Below, piece after piece: positions 16,857 through 23,740 of a stretch of 64,000 bases of DNA. The notes beneath the pieces were generated by a model that did no database searches, had not been told where the DNA came from, and saw only the letters and a list, made by a program, of their open reading frames with translations. This DNA comes from Bacillota bacterium (GTDB taxonomy: Bacteria > Bacillota > Clostridia > Oscillospirales > Oscillospiraceae): the NCBI GenBank assembly GCA_023386265.1, contig JAEWKA010000002.1, positions 248,001 through 312,000 of the forward strand, given 5' to 3'. Each line of letters begins with the position of its first letter. Position 1 is the stretch's first letter. The position numbers and the translations under genes were made by a program.

Positions 16857-17249
16857 ATGACGAAGGTAATAGTCATTGGTCACGCCGGTTACGGTTCGGC
16901 CATGAAGAGAAATATAAACATGCTGGTCGGAGATGTGCCCGATTTCATTTTTGTGGACTTCAATGAGCAGGATGACCTTGAAATTCTGCGGGGAAACATA
17001 GCAAAGTCGCTTAAGGAGACGGAGGGAAGCGACGTGCTCTTCGCCTGCGACCTTTCCGGCGGTTCGCCCTTCCGCGAGGCCGCGCTTATCTGCTCCGAGA
17101 AAGAAAACTATGCTGTTGTGGCGGGTCTAAACACCTCCGCCTATACTGATATGGTTTACAGCCTAGACCTTGCGCCCATCGAGCTTGCGGAGCAGGCGGC
17201 AGATGTGGCACGTTCAAGCATACTAATCTATTCTACGGGTAAAAAGTAA
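16857..17249 (+). CDS. PTS EIIA component, mannose family
   Basis: A 130-residue free-standing EIIA of the mannose family, which accepts phosphate from HPr and hands it to EIIB. The start at 16857 (MTKVIVIGHAGYG) has GGAGG seven bases upstream and puts the active His at residue 9; an upstream ATG at 16836 lacks a site. Later family marks are VLFACDLSGGSPFREAALIC (about 60-79). The next gene starts on its stop codon (TAATG), indicating translational coupling. EIIA is separated from EIIBCD by the SIS gene and a terminator, an unusual order for this family. Confidence 0.9.
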   Translation: MTKVIVIGHAGYGSAMKRNINMLVGDVPDFIFVDFNEQDDLEILRGNIAKSLKETEGSDVLFACDLSGGSPFREAALICSEKENYAVVAGLNTSAYTDMVYSLDLAPIELAEQAADVARSSILIYSTGKK

Positions 17250-17980
17250 TGATCAAGTTAATTTCGGCGGGAGAGTTCTGGGCCCAATATAAGCCTTTCA
17301 TCATAGGCTTTGCCGTTATGGTGGTTTTGGCGTTTGTTTTGCTGCAATTTCTGGTCTATGCCAGACGACAAGCCGAGCTAGAGCTCGACAGGCTGTTTAA
17401 AAGCGATATCAAGCTCTATCTGGAGCGCCTTGAGCATAACAAGCGACTCGGCTATATTTTCCGCAAGCCGATATTGCTCCTTTTAAAGCTCGACGGCTAT
17501 TTGAAAACCGGCAATGATGACGCTATACGCTCCCTCGTTAAAGAGCTCGACAGCATAAGGCTGGAGCCGAGGGACAAGGTGGAGTATTACCAGAAGCGTA
17601 TGTCCTTTTTTGTGTCGGTAGGCGAAGCGGACGAGGCAAAGCTAAGCTTTGAGAAGCTGCAGAGCTACCTCCATTCGGTCAAGGCCGATGAAGAGGACAG
17701 ATACCGCACCCTTTTGGACGAGGGGCAGGAGATAATCCGAGTTTATCTGGACAGAGATGTTTCATATATGGCCAAGCTTAAGAAGAAGGCTGAAAATACC
17801 GAGCACCCTGTTATGCGCGGCGTAATGTATTATAGACTTGCGAAGCTTGCCCATTTCAAGGGTGACGAGGAGCAGAGAGAAAAATATCTCAAAGCCGCCG
17901 CCAAAACTCTTTCCGGCACCGATTATGAGGAAATCATAAAGCAAGCGCTTATAGCGCCCGAAATTCTAGAAACCAAGTAA
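17249..17980 (+). CDS. Unknown membrane-anchored helical (TPR-like) protein in the PTS operon
   Basis: A 243-residue protein I cannot name. One hydrophobic segment (about 16-36) near the N-terminus is followed by about 200 residues predicted helical and charge-rich, with repeat-like helix pairs (for example around 70-150 and 190-235, the latter with RGVMYYRLAKLAHFKGDEEQ), suggestive of a tetratricopeptide-like solenoid facing the cytoplasm. Its start overlaps the EIIA stop by one base and HPr follows 20 bases after its stop, so its synthesis is tied to both phosphocarriers. A scaffold or regulator of the PTS relay is a guess from that position. Confidence 0.6.
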   Translation: MIKLISAGEFWAQYKPFIIGFAVMVVLAFVLLQFLVYARRQAELELDRLFKSDIKLYLERLEHNKRLGYIFRKPILLLLKLDGYLKTGNDDAIRSLVKELDSIRLEPRDKVEYYQKRMSFFVSVGEADEAKLSFEKLQSYLHSVKADEEDRYRTLLDEGQEIIRVYLDRDVSYMAKLKKKAENTEHPVMRGVMYYRLAKLAHFKGDEEQREKYLKAAAKTLSGTDYEEIIKQALIAPEILETK

Positions 17981-18000
17981 AAGCAAAGGAGAAAAAAGAC

Positions 18001-18264
18001 ATGGTGTCTTTTGATTATACAATTAAGGATACAATGGGTCTGCATGCCCGCCCCGTGGGAATAATGGTGAAAGCCGCCGCTCCCTATAAGCAAACAAAAG
18101 TGACAGTCACCCACAACGGAGCCTCAGCGGACGGAAAAAGGATGTTCGCCATCCTCGGCCTACAGGTAAATCAGGGCGAAACAATAACAGTCTCTGTCGA
18201 AGGAGAAAATGAACAGGAGCTCGCGGACGCTATCCGCGGTATATTCCAGACGGAAAACCTCTGA
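18001..18264 (+). CDS. ptsH: HPr-like PTS phosphocarrier lacking the Ser46 regulatory site
   Basis: An 87-residue HPr-family phosphocarrier between EI and EIIA. The histidine phosphorylation motif is intact (GLHARPVG, His15). The region that in Firmicutes HPr carries the HPr-kinase site (K-S-I-M-G) reads K-R-M-F-A: the serine equivalent to Ser46 is Arg47 here after a one-residue insertion. HPr kinase/CcpA signalling through this copy should therefore be impossible, as in dedicated HPr paralogues. GGAG precedes the start. It lies in the rightward arm after the unknown anchored protein and 80 bases before the RpiR regulator gene. Confidence 0.9.
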   Translation: MVSFDYTIKDTMGLHARPVGIMVKAAAPYKQTKVTVTHNGASADGKRMFAILGLQVNQGETITVSVEGENEQELADAIRGIFQTENL

Positions 18265-18308
18265 AATAAAGTAAAAACTATTTCAGACTACATATATTTC
18301 GAACACGT

Positions 18309-18329
18309 GCTGCCCGCATAGCGGACAGC
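18309..18329 (+). promoter_or_regulatory. Hairpin just upstream of the rpiR-family gene
   Basis: Arms 18309-18317 and 18321-18329 (GCTGCCCGC against GCGGACAGC) pair with one mismatch around a three-base loop. The hairpin ends shortly before the ribosome-binding site of the regulator gene. It could limit read-through or translation, or be an operator half-site pair. Confidence 0.35.
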
Positions 18330-18344
18330 GAAAGGGATGGATTT

Positions 18345-19196
18345 ATGAGCCTTCTGGTGAAGATGCGGCAGATCAAGGATCTGTCTCCGTCGGAGCGACA
18401 TATTGTCGATTATATTTTTGAAAACCTCAACGATATTTTTAATATTGGTATAGTCGATCTTGCTGAAAAGACTTTTACATCGACTGCGACTGTGAAGCGG
18501 CTGTGCAAAAAGCTCGGCGTAGATAGCTATATTGATTTCAGGCTCCGGCTGTCCTCCGAAATGTCTAACTACAGCACGGATTCTATTTTGGAATCCGCGA
18601 CAACTCCGGTTGGGCGGTATGACTCCACCGACGACATTATCAAGAAGGTATCGAACCAGAATGCGAAGTCGATAATTGACACTATGAACCTGAACAGCGC
18701 CGAGACGCTCGACAGTGTGATAGTGGAGATGTCGCGAGCGGCAAGAATCGATTTTTATGGTGTTGGTCCGTCGAACGTAGTTGCGGAGGACGCGCAGATC
18801 AAATGTATGCGTCTCGGTATTCCAAGCTCGGCATATAAGGACCGCGTTTCGATGCTCATAAATGCCAAGGCGTATACACAGGGCACCCTCGCTTTTCTCA
18901 TTTCATATACGGGCATGACCGATGAAATAATCGAAGTCGCGTCAGAACTTGTCAGGGTCGGCGTGCCGACCGTATCGCTTACGTCCTTCGGCGAAAATGA
19001 TCTGAGCAAGCTTTGCAGATACAATCTGTTCGTGGACGCGAGCGAATCATGGGACCGTCTGGGCGGCATGTCGAGCCGCATTTCTACACTGAACATGATA
19101 GACGTATTGTTTACGGCGCTCATAAACGCAAACTATGAAAAACACACAGGTTCCATGGATCACACCAATGTGAGCTGTGTGAAGCAGGACAACTGA
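18345..19196 (+). CDS. RpiR-family transcriptional regulator (HTH plus SIS domain)
   Basis: A 283-residue regulator with an N-terminal RpiR-type helix-turn-helix (about 1-75; IVDLAEKTFTSTATVKRLCK is the recognition region) and a C-terminal SIS domain (about 110-250) that senses phosphosugars; LAFLISYTGMTDEIIEVASE matches the SIS phosphosugar pocket. It is the last gene of the rightward PTS arm before a terminator. The likely ligand is an amino-sugar phosphate made by this pathway, and the likely targets are its own arm and the ptsI-nagBA arm. Activator versus repressor mode cannot be told. Confidence 0.9.
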   Translation: MSLLVKMRQIKDLSPSERHIVDYIFENLNDIFNIGIVDLAEKTFTSTATVKRLCKKLGVDSYIDFRLRLSSEMSNYSTDSILESATTPVGRYDSTDDIIKKVSNQNAKSIIDTMNLNSAETLDSVIVEMSRAARIDFYGVGPSNVVAEDAQIKCMRLGIPSSAYKDRVSMLINAKAYTQGTLAFLISYTGMTDEIIEVASELVRVGVPTVSLTSFGENDLSKLCRYNLFVDASESWDRLGGMSSRISTLNMIDVLFTALINANYEKHTGSMDHTNVSCVKQDN

Positions 19197-19207
19197 AAAA
19201 GAAAAGT

Positions 19208-19240
19208 AATCGAGCCCTGATGCTGTATCAGGGCTCGATT
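19208..19240. terminator. Bidirectional terminator between the PTS arm and the DUF1667 gene
   Basis: Perfect 14-base arms (19208-19221 and 19227-19240, core CGAGCCCTGAT/ATCAGGGCTCG) with a five-base loop. A and T flanks on both sides allow use by both converging operons. Confidence 0.85.
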
Positions 19241-19253
19241 TATTATGAAGCTT

Positions 19254-19616
19254 TTATATAGGCTGTTTCAGAAGGTTGCTTGTTGCAACTACGTCAACGC
19301 CGAGACCGAGAACATTTGCAATCACCGCGTCGCCGCAAGCGATGGGCTGCCTCACCACGATCTTGTTTATTTCGCACATCACGTCGAAAATGCGGTTTTT
19401 GGGGATTTCCGCAGAAACTCGAACCGGCAGAACGGGCGCATATGGAAACGCGGTTTTGACCGTGGAGCAAATGGTGCGTGTGGGGTTTGTTTCCTCGGCA
19501 TACGCGAACTGCTCACCTTTAGGACATTTATTTCCTGCAACGGTGATGTTTTGCCCGTCCGTATTGACCGTCATCGCGCAGCCATTGGGGCAGACGATAC
19601 AAACAAGCTCTTTCAT
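19254..19616 (-). CDS. DUF1667 Cys-rich partner of GlpA/GlpB-type oxidoreductases
   Basis: A 120-residue DUF1667 protein. These are small cysteine-containing proteins regularly encoded behind anaerobic FAD oxidoreductases of the GlpA/GlpB type in Firmicutes. Cysteines lie at residues 6, 9 and 13 (CIVCPNGC), 31 (NKCPKG) and 50, suggesting an iron-sulfur or metal site. It overlaps the preceding oxidoreductase gene by four bases (ATGA) and ends the operon. A role as electron-transfer subunit is inference from neighbours and cysteines. Confidence 0.85.
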   Translation of the reverse strand: MKELVCIVCPNGCAMTVNTDGQNITVAGNKCPKGEQFAYAEETNPTRTICSTVKTAFPYAPVLPVRVSAEIPKNRIFDVMCEINKIVVRQPIACGDAVIANVLGLGVDVVATSNLLKQPI

Positions 19617-20872
19617 GTGCGTCCGACCTCCTCTATTCTGAAAGATATCTGAGACTGGGGCGTGAGCCCGAGTATGCCGAAATCGAACTCGACCCGTTCC
19701 ATTTCAGGCGGGCGCAGGACGGAAAACCATTTGCGGAAGACATCGCGGCCATCCACGGTCAAAATGAGAGAATTTTTTTGGAGAACCTCGCGGCTGCGGA
19801 AATAGAGAACTGTTTTCAGGCTCTCCGCGTTCAGGTCGAGACGCTGAGGAACCAGATACTGAATGTTTTGGTTGACTTTAAACTCGATTTCCGTCCGTTC
19901 TCTGCGCAGGTAGCCTGCCGCCGCTTTGCCGGCGCATTCTCCCGATTCCGAAACATAGTCGACAAGATCGTTCACATGCAGAGCGTTTCCGCAGGAGAAA
20001 ACTCCGTCCACCGAGGTCATCAGGTTTTCGTCGCATTTAGGCCCCTTGGTGTACGGGTCAAGCTCCACGCCAAGGCTTTCAGCAAGCTCATTTTCGGGTA
20101 TGAGCCCGACCGACAGAATCAGAGAATCGCACTCAACGATTTCAAAGGTCTCTTCAATCGGACGCATATTTTCGTCGACCGAGCAAACCTCGACTGCTGT
20201 CAGACGGTCGTCGCCGAACACCCGAGTAACGGTTTTGGAGAGATACAGCGGAATGTCGTAGTCGTACAGGCACTGATAAATGTTCCTCGTCAGACCCGAG
20301 GGAGTGGACTTTGCCTCATAAACGCCCATGACTTTTCCGCCCTCGAGTGTTATGCGCCGCGCCATAATGAGACCGATATCGCCGCTGCCGAGAATGACGC
20401 ATTTTTTTGTAGGCATCTGACCGAGAATATTGATAAAATTCTGAGCTGTACCGGCGGTGAATATACCGGAGGGACGGGTGCCGTGAATGAATATCTGTTT
20501 CGCGGTACGCTCCCTGCAGCCCGTTGCGAGCACAAGAGCCTTTGACGATAGCTGTACTACACCGTTGCGGTTGACTGCAGTGAGGCGAAAGCCCTCATCT
20601 GTTTTTTCTATCCTTGTCACAAAGGTGAGGGTCAACGCTTCAATGTTCTCTTCATTAAATTCTTGAATAAACCGCTCCGCATACTCGGGACCGGAAAGCT
20701 TTTCTCCGAAGCGGACAAGCCCGAAGCCGTCATGTATGCACTGCTTGAGTATTCCGCCAAGGCGTGCCTCTCGCTCAATAAGAAGGACTTCCGCTCCGGC
20801 TTTTTTTGCGGCTATCGCCGCTGCAAGACCGGCGGGGCCTCCGCCGATTACAATAACGTCTGTGTTTGTCAT
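19613..20872 (-). CDS. NAD(P)/FAD-dependent oxidoreductase, GlpB-position subunit
   Basis: A 419-residue pyridine-nucleotide-disulfide-type flavoprotein. The FAD-binding GGGPAGLAAAIAAKKAGAEV (about 10-29) and second dinucleotide fold CVILGSGDIGLIMARRITLE (about 153-172) are clear, followed by VFSCGNALHVNDLVDYVSES, the late FAD motif. Overlaps both neighbours by four bases. In related anaerobic operons this protein pairs with a GlpA-like dehydrogenase and DUF1667 to pass electrons from a polyol phosphate to NAD or the membrane. The electron acceptor is unknown. Confidence 0.85.
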   Translation of the reverse strand: MTNTDVIVIGGGPAGLAAAIAAKKAGAEVLLIEREARLGGILKQCIHDGFGLVRFGEKLSGPEYAERFIQEFNEENIEALTLTFVTRIEKTDEGFRLTAVNRNGVVQLSSKALVLATGCRERTAKQIFIHGTRPSGIFTAGTAQNFINILGQMPTKKCVILGSGDIGLIMARRITLEGGKVMGVYEAKSTPSGLTRNIYQCLYDYDIPLYLSKTVTRVFGDDRLTAVEVCSVDENMRPIEETFEIVECDSLILSVGLIPENELAESLGVELDPYTKGPKCDENLMTSVDGVFSCGNALHVNDLVDYVSESGECAGKAAAGYLRRERTEIEFKVNQNIQYLVPQRLDLNAESLKTVLYFRSREVLQKNSLILTVDGRDVFRKWFSVLRPPEMERVEFDFGILGLTPQSQISFRIEEVGRT

Positions 20873-22644
20873 ACCGCCGCCCCCTTCGTTTCGCCATAGG
20901 TGACGATGGCCTCTTTTGAGCTCTTTTTAACTTCTGAGAGCGGTATACCCTCGTGCTCTGCAATTATCTGCATAACAAGCGGTGAGCAGAAGCCGCCCTG
21001 ACACCGCCCCATTCCCGGGCGCAGACGACGCTTAATGCCGTCCAGCGTGGGTACGCAGAGGGGAGAATTCAGAGCGTCGATAATCTCGCCCTTACTTATT
21101 TCTTCGCAGCGGCAGATTATCACGCCGTAATCCGGGTTTTTAAGGATCAGAGCGTTTCTGTCCTCCTCGCTCATATGGGCAAGGAGGGGCGGCGCGTGAC
21201 GTACGGGGACGAAGGAGCCGTTTTCCTTTACCGTCATGTTCTTTGAAAGATTTTCCACAGCCCATTTGGATATGTCGACGGCAATAGCGGGCGCCGCTGT
21301 TACTCCGGGGGACTGTATCCCAGCCGCTTCAATGATGTTGTCGGTGAAAATGCCTCGGCGCACCACAAAATCTTCCTCGTAGGTCGGTGCGCGCACACCG
21401 GTGAAGTAGGCAATAATATCGCTGAATCTCAAATCTGTGGCAACATGCTGCTGAACTTTGATTATTTTTTCCACTTCTTCGCGGTGTGTCGCGGTGTCCT
21501 CGCGGTCAGGCGTTTCAATTGCGTTCGGGCCGACAAGCATGTTGCCGTGTATTGAATGAATCAGCCCTATGCCCTTTGTGTTGCTATGCAGGGTGTTCAT
21601 CAAAAACTTTATGCGTCCGAGCGGTCCGCGAGGTATCTGTGAGTTTTGATACGGCAAAATACTGAACGGTGATTTTTCCATGCTGGTTTTGACCATATAA
21701 CCGGCTTTTTTGTCCGTTATTATGTCTGTGCCTCGGCGCGGATGGATGGTAAAGGTGCGGTCTCCGGCCATTTCCGCGATCTTGTCGGCATATACTCCAG
21801 CGGCGTTTATGACGAGCTTTGGGTAAAGTCTGCCGCGGTTGGTATTAACACTTACTATGTGTCCATTTTTGGTTTCCATATCCAATACAGCAGTGTTAAG
21901 GAAGAGCCGAACGCCATTTTTTACGGCATTTTCCGCAAGAGCCACCGTCATCTCCATCGGACTTGTTATGCCGCCTGTGGGCATATACATACCGCCGATC
22001 ACAAAATCCGGCGCGCAGGGCTCGTGCTTCAGCAGTTCATCTCGCCTGAGCCAGCATACGCCCGGGATTCCCATCGACTTTCCGTGCAGCTTCAGAGCTT
22101 CAACGAGTAACCTCTCCCACTTCTTGCAGCATAGCAAAACTTGACCCTTTTGCTCAAAGGGCACATCCATCTGCTTTGACAGCTCGGCGTACATGGAGTT
22201 TCCTCTGATGTTGTAGTAATGCTTCTGCGAATGCTTGGAGAAGTTGATTCCGACATGAACGACGCCTCCGTTCGCGCGGGACTGACCATATGCCACGTCA
22301 GGACCTTTTTCGACCAGTACGGTATTGAGTTTCCATTTGGATAGCTCGCGGGCTATAGCGCAACCGGTAATTCCACCGCCGATTATCAGCACATCGGGAT
22401 GCTCTCCGTCGAGACTGTTATCATGCTCAAAAGGCAGTCGGGGCTGCTCGATGAAACCCTTCAGCCTTATATCATTGACGACACCTATGTATTGGTTTTC
22501 TTTGGCGGCGAGCTTTCCAGCATTGACCGCCGTTTCCCAAGATTCCACTTCACCCCGAAGCACAATGCAGCCGCGCTCCTCAAAAACGCTGATATCTGGC
22601 GAGAGTTGCGCGATATTTTTGCAGATTTTCTGAAACTTGCTCAT
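20869..22644 (-). CDS. glpA: GlpA-like FAD-dependent dehydrogenase with N-terminal BON-like and C-terminal [2Fe-2S] domains
   Basis: A 591-residue flavoprotein of the anaerobic glycerol-3-phosphate dehydrogenase type. Residues 1-70 form a small BON-like domain (RGEVESWETAVNAGKLA), about 84-470 the DAO-type FAD domain (VLIIGGGITGCAIARELSKW; FSKHSQKHYYNIRGNSMYAE), and about 500-580 a BFD-like [2Fe-2S] domain with cysteines in IICRCEE and GRCQGGFCSP. This layout is widespread in clostridial GlpA-like proteins. In this operon it follows an APH-fold kinase, not GlpK, and no glycerol facilitator is present, so the substrate may be another phosphorylated polyol; glycerol-3-phosphate remains the default. 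Confidence 0.82.
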   Translation of the reverse strand: MSKFQKICKNIAQLSPDISVFEERGCIVLRGEVESWETAVNAGKLAAKENQYIGVVNDIRLKGFIEQPRLPFEHDNSLDGEHPDVLIIGGGITGCAIARELSKWKLNTVLVEKGPDVAYGQSRANGGVVHVGINFSKHSQKHYYNIRGNSMYAELSKQMDVPFEQKGQVLLCCKKWERLLVEALKLHGKSMGIPGVCWLRRDELLKHEPCAPDFVIGGMYMPTGGITSPMEMTVALAENAVKNGVRLFLNTAVLDMETKNGHIVSVNTNRGRLYPKLVINAAGVYADKIAEMAGDRTFTIHPRRGTDIITDKKAGYMVKTSMEKSPFSILPYQNSQIPRGPLGRIKFLMNTLHSNTKGIGLIHSIHGNMLVGPNAIETPDREDTATHREEVEKIIKVQQHVATDLRFSDIIAYFTGVRAPTYEEDFVVRRGIFTDNIIEAAGIQSPGVTAAPAIAVDISKWAVENLSKNMTVKENGSFVPVRHAPPLLAHMSEEDRNALILKNPDYGVIICRCEEISKGEIIDALNSPLCVPTLDGIKRRLRPGMGRCQGGFCSPLVMQIIAEHEGIPLSEVKKSSKEAIVTYGETKGAAV

Positions 22645-22653
22645 GATTATCCT

Positions 22654-23499
22654 CTATTTCCGAAGTTCGTCCCTGATCTTTTCCTGAAGAACATTTATCT
22701 CACTGTCGATGTTCCACACACTCAGGCGGAAAATCAAAAAGGGCAGGCGCCACGGCGCAACGTCGGCATCGGTCATGCCGGTTTTCTTTTTATAGGCGGC
22801 GTAATACTTTTTGCAAATAGTTTTTCGAATTGTTTCCAGTATGGCCGCGACAGCCTTGCTAAGTCCGGGAATCATTTCCCCTTCGTTCAGCAAATATAGC
22901 GTTGCTGCAATATCCGCCGCAGGGACTCCGCGCGCCGCAGTCATCCAATCAATAATCGTGGTCGTTTTACCGTCCGACATGATATTATCCGGATGATAAT
23001 CAAAATGAAGTATGGAATTGCCGTCAGGAAGGGCGCTGAGCTTTTTGACCGCTGTCTGCCTCTCTTCCGCCGTTAAAAAGCCGAGCGGTTTGGAGTCCAG
23101 AGCGTCAAGAACGAGTTTTTTATAACTACGGATTTTATCGGTGTGAGTAGTATGCATCTTCAGCTGAAGCTCCGCCATCAGGCTCGGAACCTTGAAAACT
23201 GTAAGCGGCTTTGAGCCGGCAAGGCTGATAAGCGTTTGGCCCTCGACCCGCTCGATTATTATACCTGTCCTATCCTCGACCTGCACATGGCCATAACATT
23301 TGACCAGAGAAACGCTCTTATCATATGTTTCCGTTGTATTGATCTCCTCATTTTCAATCAGCACCGGATCCACACCGGAACGAAATAGTTTAAGTAAAGT
23401 GTTTTCATGCCAGGTGAAAATTTCCGAGGAGCGGCTCGTAAACAGAGGCTCACCCAGACTTTCAAGTTTGCAAGTGCCGGCGTTTGCATTGTCAGACAT
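22654..23499 (-). CDS. APH/choline-kinase-fold small-molecule kinase
   Basis: A 281-residue member of the aminoglycoside-phosphotransferase fold, which also includes choline, fructosamine, homoserine and methylthioribose kinases. The catalytic loop is HFDYHPDN (Asp167, Asn172) and the metal-binding Asp184 is in IIDW. Annotation as drug resistance is unlikely: it is the first gene of a four-gene metabolic operon with GlpA-like, GlpB-like and DUF1667 proteins, nine bases ahead of the GlpA-like gene, under a SorC-type regulator. The natural inference is that it phosphorylates the compound then oxidised by the flavoproteins. The substrate is unknown. AAGGAG lies ten bases upstream of the start. 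Confidence 0.82.
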   Translation of the reverse strand: MSDNANAGTCKLESLGEPLFTSRSSEIFTWHENTLLKLFRSGVDPVLIENEEINTTETYDKSVSLVKCYGHVQVEDRTGIIIERVEGQTLISLAGSKPLTVFKVPSLMAELQLKMHTTHTDKIRSYKKLVLDALDSKPLGFLTAEERQTAVKKLSALPDGNSILHFDYHPDNIMSDGKTTTIIDWMTAARGVPAADIAATLYLLNEGEMIPGLSKAVAAILETIRKTICKKYYAAYKKKTGMTDADVAPWRLPFLIFRLSVWNIDSEINVLQEKIRDELRK

Positions 23500-23525
23500 A
23501 CTCCATCTTCTCCTTAACGAAAATC

Positions 23526-23546
23526 ACATTTGTGAATCACGAATGT
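23526..23546. promoter_or_regulatory. Operator 1 for the SorC-type regulator
   Basis: A 21-base near-palindrome with arms ACATTTGTGA and TCACGAATGT around a central A (one mismatch). It lies just downstream of the -10 of the leftward operon, where a bound repressor would block transcription. It matches operator 2 at 16 of 21 positions, including the identical core AATCAC. Confidence 0.65.
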
Positions 23547-23558
23547 ATTATTAGAAAT

Positions 23559-23587
23559 GTTATATATTGTTTCTTATTATAAGTCAA
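23559..23587 (-). promoter_or_regulatory. Promoter of the kinase-GlpAB-like operon
   Basis: On the minus strand TTGACT (23587-23582), a 17-base spacer and TATAAC (23564-23559). Position and spacing are near consensus; operator 1 follows immediately downstream. Confidence 0.7.
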
Positions 23588-23605
23588 TATGTGTAGGCAA
23601 CAGCG

Positions 23606-23615
23606 CACATATGTG
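23606..23615. repeat. CACATATGTG palindrome between the two operators
   Basis: A 10-base perfect palindrome (CACATATGTG, flanked by GC on the left and A on the right) midway in the divergent region. It shares the CACAT/ATGTG half-site with operators 1 and 2, so it may be a third, weaker binding site. Confidence 0.4.
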
Positions 23616-23674
23616 ACGGACTTTCGTAAGCTTGACCAGATATACTCCCCAGTAATTATTACAATTTGCTCTGC

Positions 23675-23706
23675 ACATTGACAAATCACAAATGTGCAGA
23701 TAATAT
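23675..23706 (+). promoter_or_regulatory. Promoter of the SorC-type gene overlapped by operator 2
   Basis: TTGACA (23678-23683), 17-base spacer and TAATAT (23701-23706). Operator 2 (23675-23695, ACATTGACA then AATCACAAATGT) covers the -35 and most of the spacer, predicting autorepression. A wider GCACATT/AATGTGC dyad is also present. Confidence 0.7.
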
Positions 23707-23740
23707 CATGCTATCTATATAAATTGAACGGGGGAATAAG

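Noticed and set aside
17249..17251. Frameshifted fusion of EIIA with the following protein
   Set aside because: The TAATG overlap is a normal coupling signal and the downstream protein has its own N-terminal membrane anchor.
19778..20545. Plus-strand open frame (255 codons) opposite the GlpB-position oxidoreductase
   Set aside because: Coding evidence (FAD motifs, overlaps with neighbours) is on the minus strand; the plus-strand frame is a by-product of codon bias.
22654..23499. Aminoglycoside resistance gene
   Set aside because: Only the fold is shared. Operon context with polyol-phosphate-type dehydrogenases and a SorC regulator argues for a metabolic kinase.
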